A DNA stretch of 64,000 nt from CAYNFH01 sp964396385 (GCA_964396385.1 CAYNFH010000004.1:5019-69018); one strand, 5' to 3'; shown: positions 27,157-35,927, counted from the stretch's first letter. Program-made: numbers and translations. Notes: a model not told the origin generated them from the letters alone.

Positions 27157-28230
27157 ATGTCCATTGTAGATTCCACAGCTCTCTTTTGGGAGCACCATTC
27201 CGACCTTCTGAATGAGTTCCGAACTTCGCAGCGCAGTTCAGCCGACCCAATTGGCAAGTTGCTCCGCGAGACGTGTAGCTCACCAACCGCGACGGTCGAG
27301 AGAGCCTTTGCCTTGGCGAAAGACATGATCCCCGCGGCTCAAGAGGGGGATTTTCGGGTACTCGAGTCTCTTGGACGCGATACAGTGTGGACAGCGCTGG
27401 TATATATGGAAACTTGGGGGCGTGATGATAAGGTCACTTCAGGAGAATTGGATGGTTCAGAGGAAGTGGATCCACGTCGGAGTCAGTTAGAGCGGCTCGA
27501 AGCGCTAGTCAAAGAGAAAGGCCATGACTACAACTCGGGCGGCGTGCCTATCCTCTCTTACTTCGTTTGGCAGGAGCGGAGCATCGTACACGAGATCCAC
27601 AAGAGGGCGCAACGTCTTTACTCGATAGATAGAGCAGGTAGCGCGAAATTCGAAGGGGCTGCTTCAACGGCATTCGACCTGTGCTCCTTCGCACTGTTTC
27701 TGCTGGCCTACCTACGGACGTTCGGTCAGGACCCGCTTAACCGCTATACCATCTGCTCCTATGGGTACATCGATGCGATTGTGGGTACTCTTTGCTACCT
27801 CAGGCGCGATGGACTGACGCTTGTGCTGCGCTCCGATGATCGCAGGACCGGAGCCTGTAACGGTCTGGGCGGCAAAGTTGAAGGGGCGGAGACACCTCGT
27901 AGCTGCGCAATGCGCGAGATTGCGGAGGAGTGCGGCCTTCAGGTGACGGACTTGGCACTCAGAGGAATTGTCACAGTTGTTGGTGAGAGGACATGTCCGT
28001 GGCACCTGTTCATATACACAGGGTCGGATTGGGTAGGTGAACCTCGTGAATTGACCAGTCATGGCACTTTGGAATGGGTCCCTGATCACGACCTCCCGCA
28101 GTTGTCGCTAGGGCAGGGTGACCGCTACTTCCTAGAGCGGTTGGATATGCTTGGTTGGTTCGAGGGAGTATTGGAGTACAGGGATGGGGCATTGGTCCGG
28201 CACGACTTCGTCCAGCACGGCGACGGATAA
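27157..28230 (+). CDS. MazG/Nmad1-like and Nudix hydrolase fusion
   Basis: 357 residues. The Nudix box is perfect: GKVEGAETPRSCAMREIAEE then CGL (residues ~238-260), preceded by the strand LTLVLRSDD. The middle region (~100-190), LEALVKEKGHDYN...FEGAASTAFDLCSFALFL, is all-alpha and resembles the MazG-type or 'nucleotide modification associated domain 1' fold; this assignment is tentative. Nudix enzymes hydrolyse nucleoside diphosphates linked to another group (dNTPs, ADP-ribose, NAD). It begins 13 bp after the previous stop and is the last gene of the island. The ATG at 27157 was chosen; upstream codons overlap the previous gene. Confidence 0.8.
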   Translation: MSIVDSTALFWEHHSDLLNEFRTSQRSSADPIGKLLRETCSSPTATVERAFALAKDMIPAAQEGDFRVLESLGRDTVWTALVYMETWGRDDKVTSGELDGSEEVDPRRSQLERLEALVKEKGHDYNSGGVPILSYFVWQERSIVHEIHKRAQRLYSIDRAGSAKFEGAASTAFDLCSFALFLLAYLRTFGQDPLNRYTICSYGYIDAIVGTLCYLRRDGLTLVLRSDDRRTGACNGLGGKVEGAETPRSCAMREIAEECGLQVTDLALRGIVTVVGERTCPWHLFIYTGSDWVGEPRELTSHGTLEWVPDHDLPQLSLGQGDRYFLERLDMLGWFEGVLEYRDGALVRHDFVQHGDG

Positions 28231-28375
28231 TTAGGCTCGCAGGCAGCCGGCCGGCGGAAGAGGGACCGTTTCCTGTACGTTTTTTGTCCCGATGGTTCGC
28301 GAGGGTTGTGCCACCAAGTTTGCCGGCGGCGAAACATCCCTTTCTTCTTGGATTCTAGGCTGAGGAGGCCGCGCT

Positions 28376-29233
28376 TTGCTCGCGCTGCACATCACTCAGG
28401 ATGAAATAGACGCCCGGACAATTCGGCCGGACCACCTGCAAGCCGCTGTCAAGGCGGTCCGGCAGGATGGGCTGGTGGTGCTCAACAATGTGGTTGCAGA
28501 GGAGCACCTGGATCTGCTGCACGCACGGATGGTGGAGGACCTGGAGCTCCTCCAAAGCCGGCCGGACGCGCCGTTCAACTGGAACACCGGCAACATTCAG
28601 CAGGACCCGCCCCCCTTCCCGCCCTTCCTGTTCCGTGACGTGCTCGTGAACGATGTGGTGGTGGCTGTCACCCAGGCCATCCTGGGTAAGGGTGTGAAGA
28701 ACGCGTACTACAGCGGCAACACCGCGCTTAACAGCACGGAGCGGCAGCCCGTCCACGTGGATACGGGCCAGCTATGGGCCAACCTGGCGGTGGCGCACCC
28801 CGCCTTCGGCCTGGTGGTTAACGTGCCGACCGTGGACATGACCGCGGAGAACGGCAGCACCGAGATATGGCCCGGGACGCACCTGGACACAACCATCTCC
28901 GTCCATGACGAGCTGGAGCTACCTGCAGGGAAAGTGGAGCGCAGGCGCGCGGAGGCCCCGCCCATCCAGCCCACCGTCCGCCGCGGTGCCGCCCTCATCC
29001 GGGACCTCCGGCTCTGGCACGCAGGCATGCCCAACCGTACCACCACGCCGCGGCCCATGATCGCCATGATCCACTACGCCCGCTGGATGGACACGGGCAC
29101 GCCGCTGCGGTTCCCGGCCGGCACGGAGCCGATCTTTGCGGACAGCCCGCTAAGGACCTGCGCCCGCTTCGTAGACGAGCCTATCGACTACATCCGCGCG
29201 CCGCAGGCGTACAAGTACGGGGTTGAAGGTTGA
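28376..29233 (+). CDS. phytanoyl-CoA dioxygenase (PhyH) family protein
   Basis: 285 residues from a TTG with GAGGAGG nine bases upstream. PhyH features: VRQDGLVVLNNVVAEEHLDLL (~30-50), QPVHVDTGQLW (HxD iron ligands, ~125-135), NGSTEIWPGTHLD, and RDLRLWHAGMPNRT with the distal histidine. Substrate unknown; paralogues of this family often sit in Armatimonadota sugar-use clusters. It is followed by GH43 and GH127 genes on the same strand. GC content rises again here compared with the island upstream. Confidence 0.83.
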   Translation: MLALHITQDEIDARTIRPDHLQAAVKAVRQDGLVVLNNVVAEEHLDLLHARMVEDLELLQSRPDAPFNWNTGNIQQDPPPFPPFLFRDVLVNDVVVAVTQAILGKGVKNAYYSGNTALNSTERQPVHVDTGQLWANLAVAHPAFGLVVNVPTVDMTAENGSTEIWPGTHLDTTISVHDELELPAGKVERRRAEAPPIQPTVRRGAALIRDLRLWHAGMPNRTTTPRPMIAMIHYARWMDTGTPLRFPAGTEPIFADSPLRTCARFVDEPIDYIRAPQAYKYGVEG

Positions 29234-29236
29234 AGG
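29221..29236. repeat. short GGTTGAA repeat
   Basis: Two copies of GGTTGAAG straddle the PhyH stop codon and encode its last residues. Minimal member of the dispersed repeat family (complement-type unit of CAACCTT at 32090-32117). Confidence 0.5.
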
Positions 29237-29264
29237 ACTTAGGGATAGATCAGAAGTAGGACGT

Positions 29265-30335
29265 ATGAGATACGCAACTCGGATAGGTCTAGTCATCCTA
29301 TTGGGCTTAGGCGGGACTGTTGTCCCGTGGGTCCGTGTTCCGGCGCACGCGGGGCGTGCGGGGGCGGCCCGCACCTACACGAACCCGGTGTGGAACCACG
29401 ATTTCCCGGATCCGTTTCTCCTGGAGTACGGGGGCCGGTTCTATGCGTACGCTACCCAGACCAACGGCTATGGCTACCAGGTGATGGAGTCGCCGGACAT
29501 GGTCCGCTGGACCCATCGGGGCACGGCCTACATCCCGCCATGGTCCAGGGAGCACCTGTGGGCGCCGGAGGTGGTGCACTACCGCGGCCGGTTCTACCTG
29601 ATCCACTCGGCGCGCAACCCGCAGAGCGGCCGGCACGACATCGGCATCGCTACCTCGGAGAGCCCGCTCGGCCCGTTCATGTACGGCGCCATCCTGGTGC
29701 GCGCGGACGAGAAGGTGGGCGGCTGCATCGACGCGGACATCTTCTTCGATAGGGACGGCACGCCCTATCTCACGTACTCGGAGGAGCACCCGCGGCGCAT
29801 CGTAGTGCGCAGGATGGCCCCGGACCTGATGTCGGTGGATTCGGAGGTGACGGAGCTGGTCCGCCCAGACCGGCCGTGGGAGCGCGGCGTCACAGAGGCG
29901 CCCACACTCATCCTGCGGAACGGCGTCTACCATCTCTTCTTCTCCGTGGGGTGGTACCAGAGCAACAAGAAGGACGCCTGCTACGCCGTCTGTCACGCCA
30001 GCAGCCGCTCCGTGCGGGGACCATTCGTGAAGGACCCGGACCCCATCCTCGCGACCGTGCCGGAGAAGGTGTACGGCCCCGGCCACCAGTGCGTAATCCG
30101 GCTTCCGAGCGGAGAGTGGTGGATGGGCTACCACGGCTGGGACAACCAGAACGAGCCGATGTACGGCTCCAACCCCATCGGCCGCTCCCTGCGCATCGAC
30201 CGGATGGAGTGGCATCGCGACTCCCCCCGCGTTCTGGGCCCCACCACCACGCCACAGCCCGCCCCCAACCTCCGCGGCCTCCGCATGAATCCCATACGGA
30301 CCGAGCAAAGGAGCCACGCCCATGCCGGACGGTAG
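29265..30335 (+). CDS. secreted glycoside hydrolase family 43 protein
   Basis: 356 residues. Signal peptide (IGLVILLGLGGTVVPWV...AHA, to ~residue 28), then GH43 motifs HDFPDPF, LWAPEVVHY, GGCIDADIFF and GVTEAPTLILRNGVYHLFFS with the catalytic acid pair. More than half of the residues match the GH43 at 19645-20703, so they are paralogues. Partner gene is GH127, which starts 14 bp before this stop, pointing to joint arabinan or arabinofuranoside breakdown outside the cytoplasm. Confidence 0.87.
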   Translation: MRYATRIGLVILLGLGGTVVPWVRVPAHAGRAGAARTYTNPVWNHDFPDPFLLEYGGRFYAYATQTNGYGYQVMESPDMVRWTHRGTAYIPPWSREHLWAPEVVHYRGRFYLIHSARNPQSGRHDIGIATSESPLGPFMYGAILVRADEKVGGCIDADIFFDRDGTPYLTYSEEHPRRIVVRRMAPDLMSVDSEVTELVRPDRPWERGVTEAPTLILRNGVYHLFFSVGWYQSNKKDACYAVCHASSRSVRGPFVKDPDPILATVPEKVYGPGHQCVIRLPSGEWWMGYHGWDNQNEPMYGSNPIGRSLRIDRMEWHRDSPRVLGPTTTPQPAPNLRGLRMNPIRTEQRSHAHAGR

Positions 30336-32820
30336 CGGAATCACGCGCCGCAGGTTCCTTGCCACATCGCTGGCAGGGCTCGCCGCAGTGGAGTGGCCCA
30401 GTGCGGAGGGAATGCCGCGCGACCACGCCGCCGTCCAGGATGCGCTGGCGCTGACGGACCCGGCCGGCGTGCGCCTGCAAGGGTACGTGGGCGAGAAGAT
30501 AGACCTGGACCTCCGCAACCGCGTCATGGCGCAGGACATCCACAAGCTGGTGAAGCCCTTCTTCGACCAGACGGAGGTGGGTGACGGCGACTGGCGCAAC
30601 GAGTACTGGGGCAAGTGGATCACCTCCGCGGTAGAAGCGTACGACTACGAGCCCTCCCCGGAGCGCCGAGCCGTTGTGGAGCGCGGCGTAAGCGAGCTGC
30701 TGCCCGCCCAGAATCCGGACGGCTACATCGGCACGCGCAGCAAGGCCAGCCGCCTGCACGGGTGGGACGTTTGGGGCCGCAAGTACGTGCTGCTGGGGCT
30801 CCTCGCCTGCTACGATATGACCGGCAGCCGCACCATCCTGAACGCCGCCCGGCGCCACGAGGACAGCCTGCTCGCGGAGGTCGGCCCGGAGCCGGGCAAG
30901 GCCAACATCGCGGAGGTGAGCTACCAGGACCACCAGAGCCTGCCTTCCTGTTCCGTGCTGGAGCCCACGGTGCTGCTCTACCGCCGCACCGGCGACCCGC
31001 GCTACCTGCGGTTTGCCGAGTACATTGTGGGCCAGTGGTCCAGGCCCAACCGCTTCAATCCCACCGGCATCCGGCTGGTAGAGAAGGCTACTGTGGGCGC
31101 GCCGCCTTCCAGCATAGCTAATGGCAAGGCTTACGAGATGACCTCCTGCTTCGAGGGGCTGGCGGAGCTGTACCGCGCCACCGGGAAACCGGAGTACCTG
31201 GAGGCGTGCCGGCGTTACGCGGACGGAATCGTGCGGGACGAGCTGTTCGTAGTCGGCTCCGGCTCCAGCCGGGAGGTGTGGTTCGGCGGCCGATCCAAAC
31301 AGACGCAGGATAACCCGGATCCGATGGAGACCTGCGTCACGGCCACATGGATGAAGTACTGCCTGCAACTCCTCCGGCTCACCGGCGACTCCCGGTACGC
31401 GGACCAGATGGAGATCAGCCTGTACAACGCGCTGCTGGGCGCGCTTAAGCCGGACGGAAGCTGGTGGGGCTACTACACGCCCATGCAGGGAATCAAGCGG
31501 CCGAGCGGCATCCAGCACGCGGACGTGGGGCTGAGCTGCTGCGTGGCCAACGGTCCCCGCGCCCTGATGCTCACGCCGCAGTGGGCCGTTATGGCCAGTG
31601 GCCGCCGACAGGAATCCGGTCTCACGACTCACGACTCACGACTCACGACTTTCGATGGCGTCGTGGTGAACGTGTACTGTCCGGGCACGGCGACAGCGAG
31701 GATGGCGTCCGGGCGGCGCGTCCGAATCGAGCAGGAGACGGAATATCCCGTGACGGACCAGGTGCGGCTCACAGTGCGGCCGGAGCGTCCGGCCACCTTT
31801 ACGCTCAGCCTGCGCATCCCGGAGTGGAGCGAGCGGAACGCGCTGGAGGTGAACGGCCGGCCGGCGGACGTGGAGCTCCGGCCGGGCTCGTACGCGGCGG
31901 TCCGTCGCCCGTGGAAGCCGGGCGACACGGTTACGCTCACGCTGGACCTGCGCGGCAGGGTGCTGGAGGACCCCGGCAAGTCCGGAGCAGTCGCCGTCCT
32001 GCGCGGGCCGATTGTGCTGGCGATGGATCGGCGGCTGGTGAAAGATGACGGAGGACGGAGGACGGAGGACAGATCCGGAATCCGACTCATCAACCCTCAA
32101 CCTTCAACCTTCAACCAGATGCCGGATGGGCGGATCGAGCTGAAGCAACTGGCGGCGCCGGCAGGAATCTGGATGGCCTTTGAGGCGCCGTGCTCGACGG
32201 AGGGCGGCGGAGAGGCCCGGCTGCCGCTGTGCGACTACGCCTCGGCGGGCAACACGTGGGGTCGGGATTCGGAGTTCCGCGTGTGGCTGCCCCAGCCGCT
32301 GGAGGGGTTCGGGTCCGAGGCCGTCTCCCTCCAGGGCGCTTCCTGGATCTGGTTCGCAGGGGATCGCGGCGCCCGGTCGCAGCGTTACGCGCCTGCGGAG
32401 GACCTGCCGGCGGGGACGCGATACTTCCGGCGCGTCCTGGAGGTTCCATCCGGGATCCGGCGGGCGCGCATCACGCTCACCGCCGACGACGGCTTCGTGC
32501 TCTACGTGAACGGCGAGGAAGTAGGGCAGGCGGCGGACTGGGGGCACCTGCACACGTTCGACATCACGCGCCGCCTCCGCGCCGGACGAAACGTGATCGC
32601 GGTGGCAGCCACCAACGCGAGCGTGTCTCCAGCCGGGCTTATCGCCGGCATCGAGCTGCTGCCAGCCGGCGGCCGGCCGGTTGTGCTGCTCACGGGCGCG
32701 GACTGGAAGAGCGCTGAGAATTCCGGAGCGAACTGGCAGGCGGTGGAATTCGACGACAGCGTCTGGTCCGCCGCCCGAGTCCTCGGCCCGTTCGGCATGG
32801 CTCCCTGGGGCGACTTGTAG
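30322..32820 (+). CDS. GH127 beta-L-arabinofuranosidase-like protein with rhamnosidase-type C-terminal domain
   Basis: 832 residues. Tat signal TRRRFLATSLAGLAA at residues ~8-22. The GH127 (DUF1680) catalytic barrel carries MQGIKRPSG and GLSCCVANGPRA, with the nucleophile cysteine near residue 407, and METCVTATWMKY with a catalytic-site Glu near 334. GH127 enzymes remove beta-L-arabinofuranose. From ~residue 670 a galactose-binding/rhamnosidase-N-like domain follows (DDGFVLYVNGEEVGQAADWG, AGRNVIAVAATN). Two tandem-repeat insertions at 31609-31650 and 32046-32117 are in frame. The GH43 upstream overlaps by 14 bp. Confidence 0.87.
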   Translation: MPDGSGITRRRFLATSLAGLAAVEWPSAEGMPRDHAAVQDALALTDPAGVRLQGYVGEKIDLDLRNRVMAQDIHKLVKPFFDQTEVGDGDWRNEYWGKWITSAVEAYDYEPSPERRAVVERGVSELLPAQNPDGYIGTRSKASRLHGWDVWGRKYVLLGLLACYDMTGSRTILNAARRHEDSLLAEVGPEPGKANIAEVSYQDHQSLPSCSVLEPTVLLYRRTGDPRYLRFAEYIVGQWSRPNRFNPTGIRLVEKATVGAPPSSIANGKAYEMTSCFEGLAELYRATGKPEYLEACRRYADGIVRDELFVVGSGSSREVWFGGRSKQTQDNPDPMETCVTATWMKYCLQLLRLTGDSRYADQMEISLYNALLGALKPDGSWWGYYTPMQGIKRPSGIQHADVGLSCCVANGPRALMLTPQWAVMASGRRQESGLTTHDSRLTTFDGVVVNVYCPGTATARMASGRRVRIEQETEYPVTDQVRLTVRPERPATFTLSLRIPEWSERNALEVNGRPADVELRPGSYAAVRRPWKPGDTVTLTLDLRGRVLEDPGKSGAVAVLRGPIVLAMDRRLVKDDGGRRTEDRSGIRLINPQPSTFNQMPDGRIELKQLAAPAGIWMAFEAPCSTEGGGEARLPLCDYASAGNTWGRDSEFRVWLPQPLEGFGSEAVSLQGASWIWFAGDRGARSQRYAPAEDLPAGTRYFRRVLEVPSGIRRARITLTADDGFVLYVNGEEVGQAADWGHLHTFDITRRLRAGRNVIAVAATNASVSPAGLIAGIELLPAGGRPVVLLTGADWKSAENSGANWQAVEFDDSVWSAARVLGPFGMAPWGDL
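31609..31650. repeat. CTCACGA heptamers with GGAATCCGGT core, inside GH127
   Basis: The core GGAATCCGGT (31611-31620) is followed by four CTCACGA units. It encodes an in-frame insertion of THDSRLTT-type residues in the GH127 protein. The same units appear on the opposite strand inside the DUF1549 gene at 1969-1995. Confidence 0.88.
32046..32117. repeat. GGACGGA / CAACCTT two-arm element inside GH127
   Basis: Left arm GACGGAGGACGGAGGACGGA, core CCGGAATCCG (32075-32084), right arm CATCAACCCTCAACCTTCAA and CCTTCAACC. The two arms have unrelated units, so this element cannot be explained by simple slippage of one sequence. Confidence 0.9.
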
Positions 32821-32896
32821 GGCCGGTCCCGCGTAGCCGCCCGCCTCGCCTGCAACCTCGGCGTGCCGGGCTGGGTTCTAGAGGCAGGAGGAAGTC

Positions 32897-33025
32897 GTGC
32901 CTGAGCCATCTGAGAGACCGGAGCCGTCGATTGGGGCGCTGATTGCGCGCGGGATCGCGATGATCGTGTGCGCGATTGTCGCGGCGAACGTGATCCTCGC
33001 GCTGCATGCGCCGGTGGGGCACTGA
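32897..33025 (+). CDS. 42-residue single-TM protein
   Basis: GTG start with a strong AGGAGGAAG site six bases upstream. Sequence MPEPSERPEPSIGALIARG then a hydrophobic helix IAMIVCAIVAANVILAL and the end HAPVGH. A near-identical copy is at 40659-40787 (two substitutions), each with the same ribosome site; conservation of the frame in both copies supports coding. Followed closely by a membrane protein gene. Unknown function. Confidence 0.65.
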   Translation: MPEPSERPEPSIGALIARGIAMIVCAIVAANVILALHAPVGH

Positions 33026-33036
33026 GGTCCCCTGGC

Positions 33037-33453
33037 ATGGGCCGGCGATTCCGGTACTGTCTGGACCCGGTGTTCCTGGGGGCCGCCGCGCTCTACCTGC
33101 TCAACCGCTTCGCGCTGAAGCCGCTGGAGGGGCCACATGGCGGCTTCTTCCACAGCTACGGCAACGACCTGCTCTGCATCCCCTTCTGCCTTCCTCCCTG
33201 CCTCTGGGCGTACCGCCGTCTCGGCGTGCGGGACCATGACCGGATGCCGACGCGCTTTGAGCTGGCGGCGCACGTGGTGGTCTGGTCCGTCTACTTCGAG
33301 GCCGTCGCGCCGCACCTGCGGGCGTTCTCCTGGACGGTAGGAGATCCGTGGGATGCGGTGAGCTACGCGGTGGGGGCGGCGGTGGCGGGCGTGTTCTGGG
33401 GAGTGTTCCGCCCGGCGACCGCGGCGCGCCCTGTTGCGGAGGCGGCGCCGTGA
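33037..33453 (+). CDS. small polytopic membrane protein
   Basis: 138 residues with four hydrophobic segments, starting MGRRFRYCLDPVFLGAAALY. The order DPxFL...LLNR...HSYGNDLLCIPF resembles a family of small membrane proteins in Bacteroidota and related bacteria that lack a known role. The stop overlaps the following GTG by 4 bp (GTGA). A truncated copy of its first 23 codons lies at 40799-40870. Confidence 0.65.
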   Translation: MGRRFRYCLDPVFLGAAALYLLNRFALKPLEGPHGGFFHSYGNDLLCIPFCLPPCLWAYRRLGVRDHDRMPTRFELAAHVVVWSVYFEAVAPHLRAFSWTVGDPWDAVSYAVGAAVAGVFWGVFRPATAARPVAEAAP

Positions 33454-34241
33454 AGCGGCTCGCTTTCGCGGCGTACTCGCTGGCGTGCCTGAGTGCGCTG
33501 GCGGTGCCGGTACGGGCGCTTGGCTATGTGGCATCCTTGCCTCAGCGGCACCTCATACCCCTCTGGACAGTCCTCTGGTGGCTGGCGGCCATCGCCGCGC
33601 CGCTTGGAGCCGTGTTGGGCGGCTTGTGCGCACTGCTGCGCTCGGAGAGCGGGCGACGGATTCCGCACCCGCGGGCTACGGCGGCTATCGTGGTGGGCGG
33701 ATTCAGCGCGCTCATCATGCCGTACATGATTCGGTATGTGGACGAAGCGCGGGGCATCCTCTACGACAATTCCGGACGGAAGGCAGCCTGTTTCAGCAAT
33801 TTGAGGCAGGTGGGTCTCGCCGTGTCGATGTACGCTCAGGACTACGACCGACAGCTTCCCTTCGCAGCGAGTTGGCACGACGCCGTCTATCCATACCTCA
33901 AGAACGAGTATGTCTTTCAATGTCCATCTGCAGAGGACCAAACGCAGTCGTCGTATGGACTCAATCGGCGCATCACCGGCCTGCACCTGCCCGACTTGAG
34001 CAATCCAGTTGAGGCCGTGATGGATTTCGACTCCATTCCGGGCAGGAACCAAGCTGGCGGAGTGGAGCTGCTGCCCGAACCGCCGCGCCACGTGGATGGG
34101 GAGAATATCGGGTTCATCGACGGTCACGTGAAGTTCACGGCTGAGGGTCGAATCCCTAGTCTGGAGTGGCGACCAACACTTCTGACTACCGGCGCACCGG
34201 AGCATGGAGATCGAAGAGGTCGAAGAGTTCGGTCTCGGTGA
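33450..34241 (+). CDS. membrane protein with DUF1559-like C-terminal domain
   Basis: 263 residues. Three hydrophobic segments in the first 100 residues are followed by a domain that reads like a DUF1559 prepilin body without its pilin N-terminus: AACFSNLRQVGLAVSMYAQD, YVFQCPSAEDQTQSSYGLN and IGFIDGHVKFT. So it is probably a membrane-embedded relative of the pseudopilins. GTG start overlapping the upstream gene by 4 bp. Its 3' end overlaps the convergent SNF2 gene by 56 bp. Confidence 0.7.
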   Translation: MKRLAFAAYSLACLSALAVPVRALGYVASLPQRHLIPLWTVLWWLAAIAAPLGAVLGGLCALLRSESGRRIPHPRATAAIVVGGFSALIMPYMIRYVDEARGILYDNSGRKAACFSNLRQVGLAVSMYAQDYDRQLPFAASWHDAVYPYLKNEYVFQCPSAEDQTQSSYGLNRRITGLHLPDLSNPVEAVMDFDSIPGRNQAGGVELLPEPPRHVDGENIGFIDGHVKFTAEGRIPSLEWRPTLLTTGAPEHGDRRGRRVRSR

Positions 34242-35835
34242 GGGCGGTGGAGAGATCGAGGGTGGCATCGTCCACCACCTCCTGGAAGATGCGGCGCTTC
34301 TCGCGCAGCTTGGCGTCGATACGCTCCTCGATGGTATTCGCGCAGACGTATCGATAGACGGTAACCGGGCGCTCCTGACCCAACCGGTGCGCCCGGCCCT
34401 CCGCTTGGTCCTCCACCGCGGGATTCCACCAGCGGTCCAGGTGGAAGACGTAGGACGCGGCCTGCAGGTTGAGGCCGTACCCTCCTGCCCTCAACGAGAG
34501 CAGAAGCGCCCTGTGCTCCGGATGGGAGAGAAAGAGATCCACTACCCGGGTACGCTCCCGGAGGCTCATCTTGCCGGTAAACAGGAGCGGCTTGAACTCT
34601 GCCAGGCAGGCCGCTGCCCGCTCCAGCCCGAACGTGGCGTCCACGAACTGAGAGAAGACAAGCGCCTTCTGGCCCTCCTGCTCCAGCAGCCGCAGCCTTT
34701 CGGAGATATCGGCCAGCTTCCCGGATTCGCCGGTGGCCGGATCGAAGTTGCAGAGCTGCTTGAGTCGCGCGATGAGCTCGAGCACATGGACGATGTTGAC
34801 GGCGCCCTCCGCCCTGCGGAGCCGAACGATCCCCTCCTGCTCGGCCAGTTCGTACGCCGCCCTCTGCCCGGCCGGAAGCTCAATAACCACCTCGTTGATC
34901 CGCTTGCGCGGCAGTTCCGGCAGCACGTCCTCCATCCGCCGTCGGAGCTGGACGGAATGCAGACGGGCGCGAACCTGTGCCGGCTCGGAGGAAGTCGAGG
35001 GCTCCTGCCAGTCTGGCAGCAGAAAGGCGAGCAGCGAAGCCACGTCCTCCAGACTGTTCTCCAGTGGAGTACCCGTGAGCGCCCACCGGCGCGAGGCCGG
35101 GACTCGCCGGCAGGCTACGGAGACCGCCGCGTGTCGGTTCTTGATGCGCGAAGCCTCATCCAGAATCAGAACGCTCCATGGCGCACGCATGGCCGGGCTG
35201 TCCCGCACCTCCATCACGTCTGACCGGACCGTCTCATAACCGGCCAGCCGCACGTGTGCCGGCACGCGCCAGAGGTGGCCGCGCTCAGCCGGATCACCGG
35301 ATACCATCGCCACCCGCAGGTCCGGCGCCCACCGCGCTAACTCTCGCCGCCACTGGGGCAGGAGCGACGCCGGACATACGATCAGAGCCGATTCCGCCTC
35401 CTGCCGGTGGAACAGGATGCGCAGCGCGGCGATGGTCTGGACGGTCTTGCCGAGACCCATCGAGTCCGCAAGGAGCAGGGCGGACCGGGTGAGAAGCGCC
35501 AGGACCCCTTCTCGCTGGTATGGCAGCAGCGGTGCGGGCCATTCCAGCACGCCATTGGGCGTTGCGAGCGAGGTGACGGGACACTGCAGCGCTGCAGCCA
35601 GCCTCCGCAGGAGGTCGGCGGCCTCCGAAAGCGGCGGCTTGTCCCCTAAGCCTTCCTCGCCCTCTCCGTTAGCGGAGTCCAAGGCGTCGCTCAGCGCATC
35701 GAAATCAAACCAGCCGATGGTGTGCCGCAGGGCGCGGCCCATGCTCCAGGTGGGCGGTTCGACGCGGCCTGCTTCTGCCAGGCGGAAGGCACCAACCGGC
35801 TCCCGCCGTGCGATGCCAACGCTAAAGGGTGTCAT
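34186..35835 (-). CDS. SNF2-family DNA helicase/translocase
   Basis: 549 residues. Motif I ADSMGLGKTVQTIA (~122-135), Ia LIVCPASLLPQWRREL, motif II LDEASRIKN (DEAS box, ~222-230), III LTGTPLEN, IV KALVFSQFVD, V LLLSLRAGGYGLNLQAAS, and VI EGRAHRLGQERPVTVYRYV. All helicase motifs look intact, so an active ATP-driven translocase is expected. It is the last gene of a five-gene operon with BrxD-like ATPases. An N-terminal ~90 residues have no recognisable domain. Confidence 0.9.
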   Translation of the reverse strand: MTPFSVGIARREPVGAFRLAEAGRVEPPTWSMGRALRHTIGWFDFDALSDALDSANGEGEEGLGDKPPLSEAADLLRRLAAALQCPVTSLATPNGVLEWPAPLLPYQREGVLALLTRSALLLADSMGLGKTVQTIAALRILFHRQEAESALIVCPASLLPQWRRELARWAPDLRVAMVSGDPAERGHLWRVPAHVRLAGYETVRSDVMEVRDSPAMRAPWSVLILDEASRIKNRHAAVSVACRRVPASRRWALTGTPLENSLEDVASLLAFLLPDWQEPSTSSEPAQVRARLHSVQLRRRMEDVLPELPRKRINEVVIELPAGQRAAYELAEQEGIVRLRRAEGAVNIVHVLELIARLKQLCNFDPATGESGKLADISERLRLLEQEGQKALVFSQFVDATFGLERAAACLAEFKPLLFTGKMSLRERTRVVDLFLSHPEHRALLLSLRAGGYGLNLQAASYVFHLDRWWNPAVEDQAEGRAHRLGQERPVTVYRYVCANTIEERIDAKLREKRRIFQEVVDDATLDLSTALTETELFDLFDLHAPVRR

Positions 35836-35840
35836 TGAGT

Positions 35841-35873
35841 CTCAGGTGTTCAGGTGTTCAGGTGTTGGGGACC
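35841..35873. repeat. TCAGGTGT octamer repeats
   Basis: Three copies of TCAGGTGT in the 92-bp gap between the SNF2 gene and the 181-residue protein. The same units appear in inverted form at 36487-36539. Confidence 0.8.
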
Positions 35874-35927
35874 AGTCACCTACGGAGTCCGTGCCTACAT
35901 CGCCATAGATATGCCGCCATGCAGCAT

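Noticed and set aside
23054..28230. Complete Dpd, QatABCD or type IV CBASS system
   Set aside because: No DpdA-type transglycosylase, no QatA/B/D, and no CD-NTase is encoded in or beside the island; only QueC-like and DUF6884-type parts are shared.
29307..31632. Minus-strand frames of 438 and 574 residues opposite the GH43 and GH127 genes
   Set aside because: Low-complexity His/Arg/Val composition and full overlap with well-recognised enzymes.
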